Shown here: piece after piece, positions 1 through 10,950 of the stretch
Layout of the letters: each line of letters starts with the position of its first letter
Numbering within the stretch: the stretch's first letter is position 1
Assembly: GCA_029891345.1 (NCBI GenBank)
Contig: CM057005.1
Location: forward strand, 65,729,760 to 65,793,759
Length of the DNA: 64,000 nucleotides
DNA from: Dryococelus australis
Lineage: Eukaryota > Arthropoda > Insecta > Phasmatodea > Phasmatidae
Direction of reading: 5' to 3'
Translations under genes and position numbers: made by a program
The notes under the pieces: model-generated
What the model was told of the DNA's origin: nothing
Databases searched by the model: none
What the model saw: the letters and a program-made list of their open reading frames with translations, nothing else

Positions 1-712
1 TACTGTCCTTCAAACTCTGCATATCTTGAAAATACAGTCTGCATGATTTTGCGTAACGGAAATGTCCCACAGAATGAAAATATTGAACCACATTCTGCAC
101 AGATTCCAAATCCAGTTTCCAATCACCAATTCGCTCAGCTCGTATGTAGTCTTTAACCAGACTCACTATCCTGTAATACTGTACCCAAAGTTTAGCAGTA
201 TCTCCTCTGTTTTCTATTACCAATAAATGTCAGTCCAGCATATAGTTGATTCACGATAACTTCAGCCTTTTCTGAAGCCCTGCTAAATTTCAACTTTTGG
301 TTACTGATTACGTATCCTTCCGTTACACGTAAACATAAACACTGCCATGTGACTTCTACTTTTATAACTGTCACATGCATTGATTGCTGTTTACAGCTGT
401 TCAAAGAATGCTGTCACATTTCCTACGAATGTTCACAATTTAGGCCTATAATAATATTTAGGTCGGCTTTATAATTATTTGTTACACACGATAAAGCATG
501 TTACACATAATACACATAAATATTTACCCACGATGGTGTTTGTTACGACTGTGGCGGAAACAACAGTAGTATTTACCCTGTTGTAATTAATATGTGTTTG
601 GAATAAAAATTAAAACGAAGGGACAACCAGTCAACGAAACGACACAGTAAATTCAAGCATGCAACTCGTGTCTCTTATTTATTGTACGTAGCATCGACAA
701 ATGTAAAAGATA

Positions 713-958
713 GTGGTGATAATGCAAACACGTAGGCCAACCATAAGATTTATTCTGTTAATATTTACATGCACTGGTACTTACTGGTTTGTAGGTTTAT
801 TTTATTATTTATTTAAATTTATCTGGTTGGGCTTAGTATTATTTTTGGGACTGTGGCAGACATTCAAATCATACAAATTTAAGCTCGTTACACAACTATG
901 TTTCAAACACCTAGCGCAAAGGTACAATGTTGTGATAAACAGACGTGAATTTCAATAA
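713..958 (+). CDS. Small hydrophobic ORF, doubtful
   Basis: An 81-codon ORF starts MVIMQTRRPTIRF and contains two hydrophobic, aromatic-rich stretches (about residues 12-30 and 34-48) before a basic C-terminal half. It could in principle encode a two-pass membrane micropeptide. It may equally be a chance product of AT-rich DNA, where Phe, Leu, Ile and Tyr codons dominate. No splice signals, homology or codon bias support it, and it lies between two blocks of a pseudogene. I do not recognise it. Confidence 0.12.
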   Translation: MVIMQTRRPTIRFILLIFTCTGTYWFVGLFYYLFKFIWLGLVLFLGLWQTFKSYKFKLVTQLCFKHLAQRYNVVINRREFQ

Positions 959-1562
959 GTAACTTCGTTATAACATCAGTTCATGGTTAAAACGTATAAA
1001 CTTTGCACATATTTGAAATCCACACTCATCTGGCTTGTGCACAACGATTACAACACAGCCGCCATAGACGGAAATGGTGACTATGCCCTTACACACGCGG
1101 CAATCAAAACACTCATTATAGTATATTAATTACCCCTGTCCTGGAAGCAAATATTTATCACAACATTGTAACTTCCCTTGGATGTTTCAAAAACACGAGT
1201 ACGAACTTGACGTTTCGTTCAGAAACACGCAGTGTCATTGTCATTTCGCCACGCACCACTGGCCATCATAAGGCACTATGTAAACAGCCCGCCCGTCATA
1301 TTGGGACAAGCACGTGGCTAGGCCACATCTGCCAACCTGCCGGATTTGTAAGTGTCACGCAACGAGCTGTGTCATGCCATCGCATCTAAAATATGTTGTT
1401 GCATCTAAATACCATATAATATATACTTAAAGAATAAAATCTCGTTTCAGTAGTAAATTACAATCACAAACATCATTATTGTTGCTGTAATTAGTATGAA
1501 ATGTGCTGAAATTAGAAATAACAAAATGTATACCTTTCCTATACAAGTGGTACGATCTTCCC

Positions 1563-1592
1563 GAGAGAGAGAGAGAGAGAGAAGAGAGGCAG
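1563..1592. repeat. (GA)n microsatellite
   Basis: A run of GA dinucleotides followed by impure GA-rich sequence. Confidence 0.85.
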
Positions 1593-3073
1593 AGATAACA
1601 AGAGAGAGCGACACGATCTGCTTCGCTTATTGAAATTTTATTCCGGACAAAAAAAAAAAATCTACACACAGGAATTCACGCGGATATTTTTAACTGCAGC
1701 AATGAAATGTGTTTCCATCAGTGCTATCTAACAATACAAATATATCAATTGGCAACGTTTACCTTACAAATAGTATACATAAAAACTAGATTAAAAAAGA
1801 TTGTAACTGTGAACTATTTCTTACCGGCCATTGCCAACACGTCGCTGCTCTCGCGGTTGTTAATTCATGTTTAATATGAAATATATATTACAAGTTATAT
1901 AAGACACTACGGTAAAGTTTCATTTATTCAATAATACAGTACTCTTAAAGTTAATCACAGTGTTAAATATTGGTGGAATACAAGTTATTGGAAAAACGGG
2001 TTGACATATTATGCCTAGGGTGATTTTTCTAAGGTTCAATTCCAAAAGGCCGAAGAAAGTGTGAATGGACTATAGTCTGCAACTCTTGCAGTAATGGCAA
2101 ACAATCAATTTCGTCTAGTGTCTGAAGGTTGTCTGAGAATGAAATGAGAATATCTCTCATTGCTGCGGATTGTTCCTCAAGATATTTTGAGGTCTTCAAA
2201 AATGATTTTCGACATTGCCAAATGAAGTAATAGATAACCTCTACAGCTCTGGAGTATGCATGACCAGTGAGCATCTTCTCCACAGAGTTCGGGGCATATA
2301 TAATGCTGAGAACTTCTTTCAGACCACTTCCTGCCATGATGTAGCCAATACTGCCTAAGAAGGACATCAGTAGATGGAACCCTCCAAGTCTGATAACGAT
2401 TTTGGACAAATCTGAAGTCTCATCACTAGCTCCAATATCCCGAGCATTCATGTACAAGGGTTGATCAAAAGTAACAATATAAATTTTCTGCATCAACTTT
2501 TTGCTCTCACTGAGAGCAACGCTGAGGACAGTCAATATAGTATCGTAATTGTTAGGTGGTGCGTTGACAAACGGCATACAAATTACTCTTGATTCTTCAA
2601 ATGGCTTGGTGACAGTGATTTTTTCCATCTATCCATTCGACCCTGGTATGCGTGGAATTTGTCGACACTTCCCAAAAATCCACAGAATGTCTTATATTGA
2701 ACACACTGACTTCTTCAAGATGTCAAGAGATATCAAGTCCTATTATTTTTATTTTTTGTAGTTCTGTTCCACGGATATTTTCAAATTCCTTCAATGGTAT
2801 GAGGCCTATCACACCTATCTCTTCTGCAGTACGAATATTTTTCAGTCGAATAATAGGTTTTTCGGGACTAGTAACCTGAAATGGCGTGACAACCTTAATG
2901 CCTCCCATAGCATGAACTGTACCTAAGCCATTGATGGTATTGACCTTATAGTCAGCATTGTCGAAAGCAAACTGGACAAATGATCCAGGTGAAATTGTGG
3001 GCTCTGGGTGAAAAATGGATGCTATCACGAACAATTGTGCTTCCTTGTACGATGCAGAAAACCAGAAATGAGA

Positions 3074-3081
3074 CAAAATAT
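3074..3081. repeat. Left target-site duplication of the hAT-like element
   Basis: CAAAATAT precedes the left terminus. It matches CAACATAT at 4610-4617 in seven of eight positions. An 8-bp duplication is the hAT signature. Confidence 0.72.
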
Positions 3082-4609
3082 TAGGGGTGGGCGAAGCTTC
3101 GAAAATTTGAATAAAATATTTTCAATATTCGGCTTCGTATTCTAAATCAAATTTTTGCTTCTAACTTCAAAACAAAAAAATTCTTTTGGACAAGTTAAAT
3201 TATTTATTATTATTCCCCCAAAAAGCAAAAGAAAACAACGTGCACTTAATAATATTAACGTTTATACCCCATGTTTGCCACACACATGGCTAGTGAAACA
3301 TGAAAACATAACCTCAACTGAACAGAATTCTCACAAATTAGTTCAAACTGCATTCTGTGTAAAATAATTGTCAGTATATAATTTTATTCACAGTATAGCA
3401 AAACGGAATTATCTGGGAAAAAAATTTTTTATATTACTAAACACTTCATTATTTTTCCAAACTTAATTCGGCACCTCAGGTTTTAATTGGTATTATATGT
3501 TTATTTTCCTCATGTACAACAGAGTTTTGCAGTGTGATAAATATGATATTAAACTGCAAGTTTTACAGACTTAACTGCTGTGAGAAGTGTGAAATTGAAT
3601 CCACTGCTATTAAAATCTCACTTTTCAATAATGTAATTTAAAAAAGGGAAATTGTTAATAAAATACAAGTGTGGTTTCATGCCAGAAATATTGTATTGAC
3701 TCTTTACGTACGCGATTATGATTTTATGAATCAAATTTAGTCCAGAAAATTGATTTTTCCGCGTATTAACAGACAGATGTGAGAGTTTGTCATATAAGCA
3801 AAAAAATAATTGTATGTCATATATAACTTGAGCCATTTTGCTCCCCAGCTAAGTGTTTCCTCTTTGGAGCCATTTGTAAATTAATCGGATTAGGATTAGC
3901 CATTAATCGGATTGGCCCTTAATCCGCAAACTCTATTTTTAGACCATCCCATCGACATGTAATTCGCCTTGTGAATTAGAACCTGCCCGCCCCTACTACT
4001 ACTAGCATTTTATTTCTTTGGGTGACATCAGATATGGGGACCCTTGTCAAAGTTGACAGGTACAGTCCTAGTACTACAAAAATATGTCCAACCATAGGAC
4101 ACACGGTATTTAAGCATGAAAAGTATTTGTCAAAATCCTCTGTCTCACAGCATGTCAATTTTGGAAGATTAACTGCTTCTTGAGTACAAATTATGAATAG
4201 AAGCCCGTAGTAATGTTGTGCATGTGACACAAACTTAAATACTTAACTAGCAGTAACACACATTTATGGTATTTATGATCCTAGGTTTTGAATTGAAGAT
4301 GACCCCTTATTTCTTCTATTCCTTTTCTGTCAAAAAACCTTGTCTTCCTTTTGGGTAAATACAGTACATGGTAAAGAAAAATTGTATATATTTTTTGCAA
4401 ATCGGTGGAAAACATTTCTTTTTATCTGCCTTTTACCTATCTTATAAAATGTCTGTAGTTATTAAATTTATAAAAAAAAATATAGTTGGTGCAATGTATA
4501 CTTGTCAACAAAACACTTTGAATTGATATTCAATTTGAATTCACAAACATTTTAACAAATTCGTTTCGAATTCGCTTCGAAATGAAATATCCAGCTTTGC
4601 CCTCCCCTA
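3082..4609. mobile_element. Non-autonomous hAT-like DNA transposon, 1528 bp
   Basis: The left end reads TAGGGGTGGGCGAAGCT and the reverse complement of the right end reads TAGGGGAGGGCAAAGCT, an imperfect terminal inverted repeat of the style common in hAT elements (known family feature). Near-identical 8-bp duplications flank it. Removing the element and one duplication rejoins the coding blocks on either side in frame, across SRSMLDML and FSASYKEAQ of the host pseudogene, which is strong evidence for the exact boundaries. No transposase motif is visible inside. An internal sequence at 3976-3995 looks like another hAT terminus, so the element may itself be composite. Confidence 0.75.
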
Positions 4610-4617
4610 CAACATAT
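4610..4617. repeat. Right target-site duplication of the hAT-like element
   Basis: CAACATAT follows the right terminus and pairs with CAAAATAT at 3074-3081, with one mismatch. Confidence 0.72.
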
Positions 4618-5330
4618 CTAGCATACTTCTGGATACAAATTTTCTGTGTAAAATTGTTGCAATACCAATGAATATAGGAGACAAAAACATTTGTGGCTGA
4701 ATAGCAGACATGATAGCATAATTTATTGCTGTGCATTTGGTTTGTAATGGTTTCATTTCTCTTTTTTTGCCCATTGTAATAAGTTTATTTGTGAAAAACT
4801 GTAAAGACGAAATAACCACTTGGTGGATGGTTCGTTGTGTCATTTGCCTGTGACCGAATATCTTGTCTCGTATCAATGCTGCAGCTTCAAGAGTCCTAAA
4901 CCTCTCCTCCTCTTGATTTGAACATCTGTTTCTGTACCAAGCATTTATCTGAAGCTCATGTTGTGTATCACGGAAACAGATAAATGCTGCAGAAGTACTT
5001 GTACCAGACACAATTACATCATCTTTGTATCGTTCTATCAGTTTTGTTCGAATTGTTTTTTCATCAGAGAGATAACAATCATTGTGGTATTTGGCATTGA
5101 CTGCAACCAAATCAAAAACAGGAACTACGCATTTACGAACTTCCTTCCCTCATTCGTCTTTCCTTAAATTCGCTGCCTTTAAAATACTATCTTTCATGGA
5201 CAGTGTTCGAACATTCCATATTTTCTGGCATTGTTCCATGTTCACCTTCTTCTCTTTCTCTTCATCTGCTTCTTTGCCGCAAATAAAACATTTCTCGTGG
5301 AATGAAAATTCGCAGGTTGGTGATCTGATT

Positions 5331-7600
5331 TTTCTTTCACTGGACTATATGCTGATGTCAAGGTTCACTATCTGCCTCAGTTCCTTTCTGTCTTTTCCAC
5401 GCCTCTATGTTTTGATGCTTAGTATACTCTCGTCTGCATTGTCTATGAACAGTTACTGATTGCAGTGTTTGTAGTGTTTCGTTTTTTACCATTATTTATT
5501 TCAATAGAGACTGATCTGATAGTGTTCAAGCCTCTAGAGACCTCAACAGTTTCACCAAAACATGAAGAATATTGTTAATAGCATAAACATGGGTAACACG
5601 AGAACTATTACAACTGCCTCTTATGCACTAGTTAACAACACTGGCTCTTTTAGCAGGTGTAGATCAAGTGGACAAGATGAGGATGGGGAGGAAGGAGTGA
5701 CTAGCAGTTGCCATTTTTAAAATCATGCCCAAAGAAAAAGTACCACTCATATATACAATGTTTAACTTATGTTGGATGCTTAAATTTCACCATTTTGAAA
5801 CTTCTAATTCCAGATTTTCTCGGAGAGAACATTGGACCACTATTCTTTAATTTGTATCCATGCTCCTTAACTGTAGCACACTACTGAAATGGGTTCACTA
5901 TTTTTGGCGCAACCTGTATATCAACACGGACGTGAGCAGTAAAAATTAAAAGATTGTTTTCCTACAGAATGTTATCAGTCCTGCATATATTTTTAATGCG
6001 GATATCAATACTTTACATTTTTAGAGAGTTGTTAAATAACATAGATTACGACCAATGAGTACGAACCTATATAATAACGCAAAGTCGGATATGATATAAG
6101 TATTAATAATTCAAATATTTCATAATATGGTGTTACTATATGAATCTTGAACTGATAATAATAGCTCAATGTTTATTTCCCTCAACCTTGTGATATAACT
6201 TACACATAGTTATATTGTCGTATGCATCGGTATAAAGGACTAATTCGATCTTGCAAACGCATATATAATTGACAAATTTAAATTACAGGTTGGCGTACAC
6301 ACAGAGAAATAAACTTGTTTACTTTAGGACTGTTACACAGTTAATGACGACTTAAAAAAAACACCTCCAATTTTGAGCGGACAAAATCACAGGCTGATAA
6401 ATAAATCAAACTTCGGACGGGTGAAGCAACAAATTCTTGCTAGAAATATATGTATCATTATTTATGAGCCATATACCTATATTTTAAGGGCATTAATAGT
6501 ATGATGTTAAAGTTCTTACAACAAAACAAGTAAGTGACAGTCGCCTGTCCTATGGAACGTCACAATGTTTCAACAGGTTATGTAGTTCGAAACTCCGCCC
6601 ATGCAACAATGGTGTCTTAACTTTGCGTTATTAAATTAACCCTAAAAAGTACGACTTACCAGTACTTAGAATCTCCTCACATAGTAAACAATTTTCAAGC
6701 ATTTTGCAACATGCTCTCACTCGAAACACACGTCTTTACACAACGAACACTCCACCACACCTTTTTTTTGTACTGCTGCAGACTGCTTGATAACCTAGTG
6801 ACAACCGTTGCAGTAGTCAGCGATAGTGTCACCATCTGGATAATACATTTCAACTAGGAATTTAGGTGTTCACAACATCACTGATTAACTCAGTGAAAGA
6901 CGTCTTTACCACAACAATTTTTCGTAAAACAATGTTCATAGTACTAACTCTCCCCTTCCTTCCTCAATATAGTAAATAAAATTCCGGTATTTTGCACATT
7001 GCTAAATGTTGTGTACTTCTGTGTTGGTCATATATAAGAATTATTTAACATACTTTGGAAGTACGTGCAATTTGGGCAGTTTTATTTGAATGAGAAACTT
7101 AGAACTTCACTTGTACATGCCATAATTATGGTAGCATGGACAAAAGCATATTGGGCTAAAAAACTTTTTACACCACCTTAAAACAGCTATGGCAGGAAAA
7201 CTATGGCATCTATGACAAAATTGCTAACAACCTTTTATGTAGTAAATTTAATTGTCTTCAATATTTATTCAATACATTTTTACGTAAAATCAATATTAAC
7301 AGAGGTACATCACAAAATGTGTTTTTTGTACATTTTTTACAGTGTAGCGCAACCAGCACAGCTTGGATCCAATAGGACCTTTGGTATATAATTCCTTACA
7401 TCATTATGAAGGTCTGTACCAAAAATTATCTCTCTGAGATTTTTTTCAGAAATTTGGACAAATTTTATTTCTAAGTGCCTGGCCTAAAAGCACCTAAATT
7501 TAATATTTTATTGCATTTGTAGTCCTGTCAACTCAAGAATGTATGCCATTTGCGAGTTGATTTTGCCTGTCATTTACAATTTTCTGTTAGAACTTTAGGT
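5331..7600. other. AT-rich non-coding stretch, nothing recognised
   Basis: I found no coding pattern, RNA gene or element termini on either strand. Short ORFs here are isolated and without recognisable motifs. Confidence 0.5.
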
Positions 7601-7603
7601 AAC

Positions 7604-7720
7604 CTGTGGGTGTGAACTGATGCATTCTTTCTTCTCTTCTGCTATTGAAACTTTTATGCCATCTGTTGTGCCCATGGGTATAACAGAAGGAAGCAAAAAT
7701 TGAATATCATGTAGGGACAG
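7604..7720 (-). CDS. Possible downstream coding exon of the RRM gene
   Basis: On the minus strand an open segment reads through LSLHDIQFLLPSVIPMGTT and ends in KKECISSHPQ immediately before a CAG|GTTACC donor. A possible acceptor (TTTGTTAAG) lies at its upstream edge, giving phase 0 at both ends. The residue mix looks protein-like for a region this AT-rich. The preceding supported exon (9933-9700) ends in phase 2, so at least one exon would have to lie between them. No domain is recognisable, so this is only a candidate. Confidence 0.27.
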
Positions 7721-8232
7721 CTTAACAAACAATTGGAAATTGGGTGGCGTTTATGACCAAGTGGGAGAAGCTATTTTATTGTTGCAAGAGACGGAAATGT
7801 TGTCTGCCATGTTTTGTAGAACCTAAAATAAGACAAAAAGGTGTAACTCTAATACAGTAAATGCCAAATACTGACAGTACAGTTTATATTGTTCAAAGAC
7901 AGTGTACTGTATCAAAATATAAACATTACGAATTTTGATGGAATGCATTAGGCTAACTCATACACATCTCACACTGTGAATTAGTATAAAACATAATAAG
8001 CTAACATTTTAAAATTACATATTATACAATTATTTTAGTGAAATAATTTCACTTATTGAATTAGTGACATGAAACAATTTCACTGATTAAATAAGTGACG
8101 GCCGACTGCAGTGGCTAATTAAATATTGTTTCTATTGAATGTAGCCAAATAATTACATGAAATAAACATATTTATGATAGTTTATTATTTATATTGCTAA
8201 ATTTACTGTAACGTAAAAAAAGAAAACAAATT

Positions 8233-8322
8233 TTTCACGGAGCCAGGTTTGAACTCACACTCCCTTTCCAACTTGATTTTGGGCCGTTACCTTACCATCT
8301 GCTCTACCAAGACAAGTTGAAA
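8233..8322 (-). mobile_element. tRNA-derived SINE head
   Basis: On the minus strand, a box-A-like TGGTAGAGCAGATGG is followed about 40 nt later by a box-B-like GAGTTCAAACCTGG and then CTCCGTG. This spacing is that of a tRNA-type internal RNA polymerase III promoter. Lack of good acceptor-stem pairing and the AT-rich tail argue for a SINE rather than a working tRNA gene. Confidence 0.5.
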
Positions 8323-8499
8323 TATACTAGGAAAATATGTGTGTTATAGTTATTAAAGAAATTGTGAAGATTTAAATTGTATGCTCTTACTTTTTGTTTT
8401 TGGTTTAATTGGTACCGAGGTTACAACCAAACAGTCTTTTTTATCAACAATAAATAAATATTGGCAATAATCAGGCCCAAAACAATATGGTGCGAACGA

Positions 8500-8870
8500 A
8501 TCAGTGAGTGTTTTTTTTGTCCCAGCATTCACAACTAGGTGTCCCGTCCCGCCTAGTGCAGCTCCGCAGCCCCAGGACGCTACAACAAGCAGGCCGTAGA
8601 TGTGTTCACGCTTACCCATGTTTCTGGCAGTCTGAAAATACCAATTTCAATGAACAGCAGGTAGTTAGGAGCAGTGAGTCACGCCAAGGCGAAACAAGCC
8701 ATCTGAGAATAGCGTCCCAGAGCACCTCTGCAACCCCCACCAATGGCCCAACTGTGAAAAGAAGGGGAGGGGGCAGGGTGTACATTGCTCTCCCTAAATT
8801 TAGTAAAGGGTACCATAATGTGAGTGAATGGGCCCCCAAACCGTTTTTGTTCACTGAGATACAATATCCA
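8500..8870. other. GC-richer unassigned block, possibly an old repeat
   Basis: This segment is clearly less AT-rich than its surroundings and stays open in more than one frame on both strands. The overlapping frames contradict one another and I recognise no domain. It looks like a piece of an interspersed repeat. A 16-nt segment at 8631-8616 is bounded by TTTTCAG and GTAAGC on the minus strand and would fit the phases of neighbouring RRM-gene exons, but it is too short to trust. Confidence 0.3.
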
Positions 8871-9034
8871 AAGAATTGTTATAATGTTTTTCTAACACTT
8901 ATATACATCTTCACTTTGGGGTTATAAACACTTCTCTAACTTTTATGCAGCATGTAATTTAGGTTTTTATGACATCAAAATGACATCTATAAGAGAAAAA
9001 AAATGTTTTAAGAGAGGCACCTAAACACTTGGAA

Positions 9035-9590
9035 AAAGTTGGGGACGAGGAGTTGGAGGTTTGTTGGGCAATATTAGGGGCATGTTAGACGAGGAGTTGG
9101 GGGCACGTTAGGAAGAGGAGCTGGGGATGAGTTTGGATAAGTTGGGGTGAGTTTGGACAAATTAAGGGTGAGTTTGGAAGAAATAAGGGTGAGCTTGGAT
9201 GAATTAAGGGTGAGCTTGAATAAATTAGAGGAGAGATGGGCACGTCAAGGTGAGGGGGGTCAAGTTGGGATGAGAGTGGGCATTGAGATGAAAGGGGGCA
9301 AATTGGGGTGAAGGTAAAAGTTGAGTTGAGAGAGGGCAAGTTGGGATGAGAGGGGGAAAGTTGGGATGAGAGGAAGCAAGTTGGAATGATTTGGGATGAG
9401 TGAGTTCAAGATGAGATAATGTAGGTTGAGTGGGGTGAATGTGGAGAGTGAAGAGAGTTGGAGCGAGTGGGTAAATTGGAAAATTAAGTTAATGTGAATT
9501 GATGAGTGGGGAGAATGAGAAGGTTAAGGTTAGGGTAAGAGCGAGTGAACTGAGGTGAGTGGTGTGAGCTGGGGTGAATGGGCCAAGCTG
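9035..9590. repeat. Degenerate G-rich minisatellite
   Basis: Variants of GTTGGGGTGAGTTTGGA recur about every 20-25 bp, mostly as GTTGGG, GGGTGAG and GGATGAG blocks. Units have diverged in length and sequence. The opposite-strand proline- and serine-rich ORF across it is a by-product of the repeat. Confidence 0.8.
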
Positions 9591-9699
9591 GTAGACACCC
9601 AAAATCATGAAATTAAAACTTTGTACTGCTACTCATCTCACATGTCATACTTTTAGTACAGAATATATAGAATATATAGCATGAAATGTAAGAGCATAC

Positions 9700-9933
9700 C
9701 TTGGGCGGTGATAGCCCCTACCAAGAGTCACAACACGATCAGTCTCTGACTTCTTGTCAGTGGTCAGGTAATGCAGAACCACTCTGCTACTGTACGAAGA
9801 ACGATTTTCTACATATGGGTGGTAGAAGCCAGCCTCTTGTGATACCGAAGTTTCATACCACATCTGATCAGCCAGGTAGTCTGCTCGCTTTTGGTGCGTA
9901 CCAGGTATGGCAACATTCATCCGGTATGGAAAC
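9700..9933 (-). CDS. RRM-gene exon 5 (post-RRM region)
   Basis: This 234-bp exon starts after a GTGTAG acceptor and ends at CCCAAG|GTATGC. It takes one base to complete the Lys codon left open by exon 4, then reads FPYRMNVAIPGTHQKRADYL, and later DQMWYETSVSQEAGFYHPYV and VVLHYLTTDKKSETD. It ends with two bases of an Arg codon. I recognise no domain here. The segment is rich in Tyr, His and polar residues, without hydrophobic spans, as in a soluble region C-terminal to the RRM. The clean phase agreement across a 5.1-kb intron is the main support. Confidence 0.7.
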
Positions 9934-10560
9934 CTACACCAGCAAATGCAGTAAACATAAGTACATTTTCAACAATGCTTAGCAGTCTCTGACAACCACA
10001 AATTATGCGGACCGCATCACCACATTTTAAGTCAATATTTTTTAACAGTATCATCAGCCCTACTATATATAAATGTGATTTTCAGGCAAACAACAACTGA
10101 CAGATGGTTTGAAAGACTAAAGCTAAACAGTTAATCTGCACACAGCCAAACAATCAAAAGTGACTGCATGAAATTTAGAAACTCTTAATTTCTCATAGAT
10201 AAGGAAATGCATTGCTCACAATTCAGAAAAGATAGCAGAATAAAAATGATTACTAATGGTGGGTAGCCTCAGACATACACTATTATACATGAATTATGTA
10301 AGTTCCTGTAATATGGAACAGTCTGATATACTTTTTAAATACTGTGGATTTAACTGCATTGGAATTCCCGCTTCTAACTGCATTTGGAGACCCAAGGTGT
10401 GAGAAAATGTTTTGTTTGGTAGAAAAAGCAACCTCTCATAACAAACGCTGAAGAACACACACACATCTAGGAATTCCTAGCCTTTGTACCTACCCAAGAC
10501 ATTTCGTTGGTTCTTCCTGCACAAAACACAGTAACAAGATTTTCCATTTATGCATGGCTA
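9934..10560. other. Intron of RRM gene, nothing recognised
   Basis: AT-rich sequence without coding pattern or repeat structure that I can identify. Confidence 0.5.
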
Positions 10561-10568
10561 TTTAAAGT

Positions 10569-10690
10569 TGACGCGCACTCTTGCCTGGTGGACAAGTGGT
10601 TACGACACTGACTGCCCTCTCGAATCTTACGAGGTGGAGGGGAGTCAAACCCCAGGGTGAGTCGGAGTGTTAGATTGTCCCTTCCAGGCA
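10569..10690 (+). mobile_element. tRNA-derived SINE-like fragment
   Basis: A box-A-like TGGACAAGTGGTTACGAC is followed by a box-B-like GAGTCAAACCCC, with GGTGGAGGGG between. The arrangement resembles a class II tRNA (Leu or Ser type) with a variable arm. Downstream sequence is not a 3' trailer of a tRNA gene but diverged repeat-like DNA. SINE is the likelier reading. Confidence 0.42.
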
Positions 10691-10879
10691 ACCTTATTCT
10701 CCTTACCACTAGGGATGTCAATAAACGGGATGCCAGCTGTCCCAAAAAGGATGAAATGCTCACTCGGATACGAGAGGTGAGTGAGTGAGTGATCTAGCTA
10801 TTACTGACGGGGTTTATCCACCGCGGACTCGTTGGCTGTCGAGCGGGGATAAAGTTGACTAGGGATTGTTCCCGGTGTG

Positions 10880-10950
10880 TCTTGGAAGTACCTGGGCAGG
10901 GATTCGAACCCTGATCGTCTTTCCGGATGCCAACGTTACCGTACAGAAGT
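10880..10950 (-). mobile_element. tRNA-like fragment with perfect box B
   Basis: The minus strand contains GGGTTCGAATCCC (10913-10899 region), which pairs with itself as a T-arm and matches the RNA polymerase III box B consensus. Upstream on that strand, ACGGTAACGTTGG is a weak box A. No complete cloverleaf can be drawn by eye, so this is probably a SINE head or tRNA relic. Confidence 0.4.

Larger units (their letters stand above)
211..2028. other. AT-rich stretch separating two blocks of the pseudogene
   Basis: This interval lies between the last two conserved blocks of the decayed family gene. It may be an intron or a further insertion. I saw no terminal inverted repeats or target duplication at its edges. 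It holds a small hydrophobic ORF, a GA microsatellite and otherwise unremarkable AT-rich DNA. Confidence 0.5.
1..5330 (-). pseudogene. Decayed copy of an unnamed multi-copy invertebrate gene family, 3' end beyond window
   Basis: Read right to left, the pieces are a cysteine pair (KCFICGKEADE, near 5295-5260), the motif VAVNAKYHNDCYL (near 5110), FVSRSMLDML (near 4625), FVQFAFDNADYKVNT (near 2980), PFVNAPPNNYDTI (near 2570), LGGFHLLMSFLGSIGYIMAG (near 2390), MLTGHAYSRAV (near 2260), and LWVQYYRIVSLVKDYI plus FRYAKSCRLYFQDM (1-207). From memory this order matches a large family of uncharacterised proteins in insect, cnidarian and mollusc genomes, whose copy number suggests a mobile or amplified origin; I know no established function. 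The copy is broken: TGA at 5152-5150 sits where the family usually has Trp, TAG lies at 2631-2629, frames shift near 2700, a hAT-like element splits it at 3082-4609, and about 1.8 kb separates its last two blocks (207 and 2031). Family assignment is by recalled motifs, not a search. Confidence 0.72.

Noticed and set aside
4530..4736. Minus-strand ORF overlapping the hAT right end.
   Set aside because: It is an alternative frame of the pseudogene running into the transposon.
8612..8927. Protein-coding gene in the GC-richer block.
   Set aside because: Three frames on two strands are open at once with no domain, more like a repeat than a gene.
9085..9339. Proline/serine-rich minus-strand ORF.
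   Set aside because: It is a direct read-out of the minisatellite.
9035..9590. CRISPR-like array (also considered for 46718-47575).
   Set aside because: Unit lengths vary, there are no unique spacers of constant size, and the genome is eukaryotic.
8233..10950. Functional tRNA genes at 8233-8322, 10569-10690 and 10880-10950.
   Set aside because: Box B (and a weak box A) are present, but a full cloverleaf with a paired acceptor stem cannot be drawn; SINE heads or relics are likelier.
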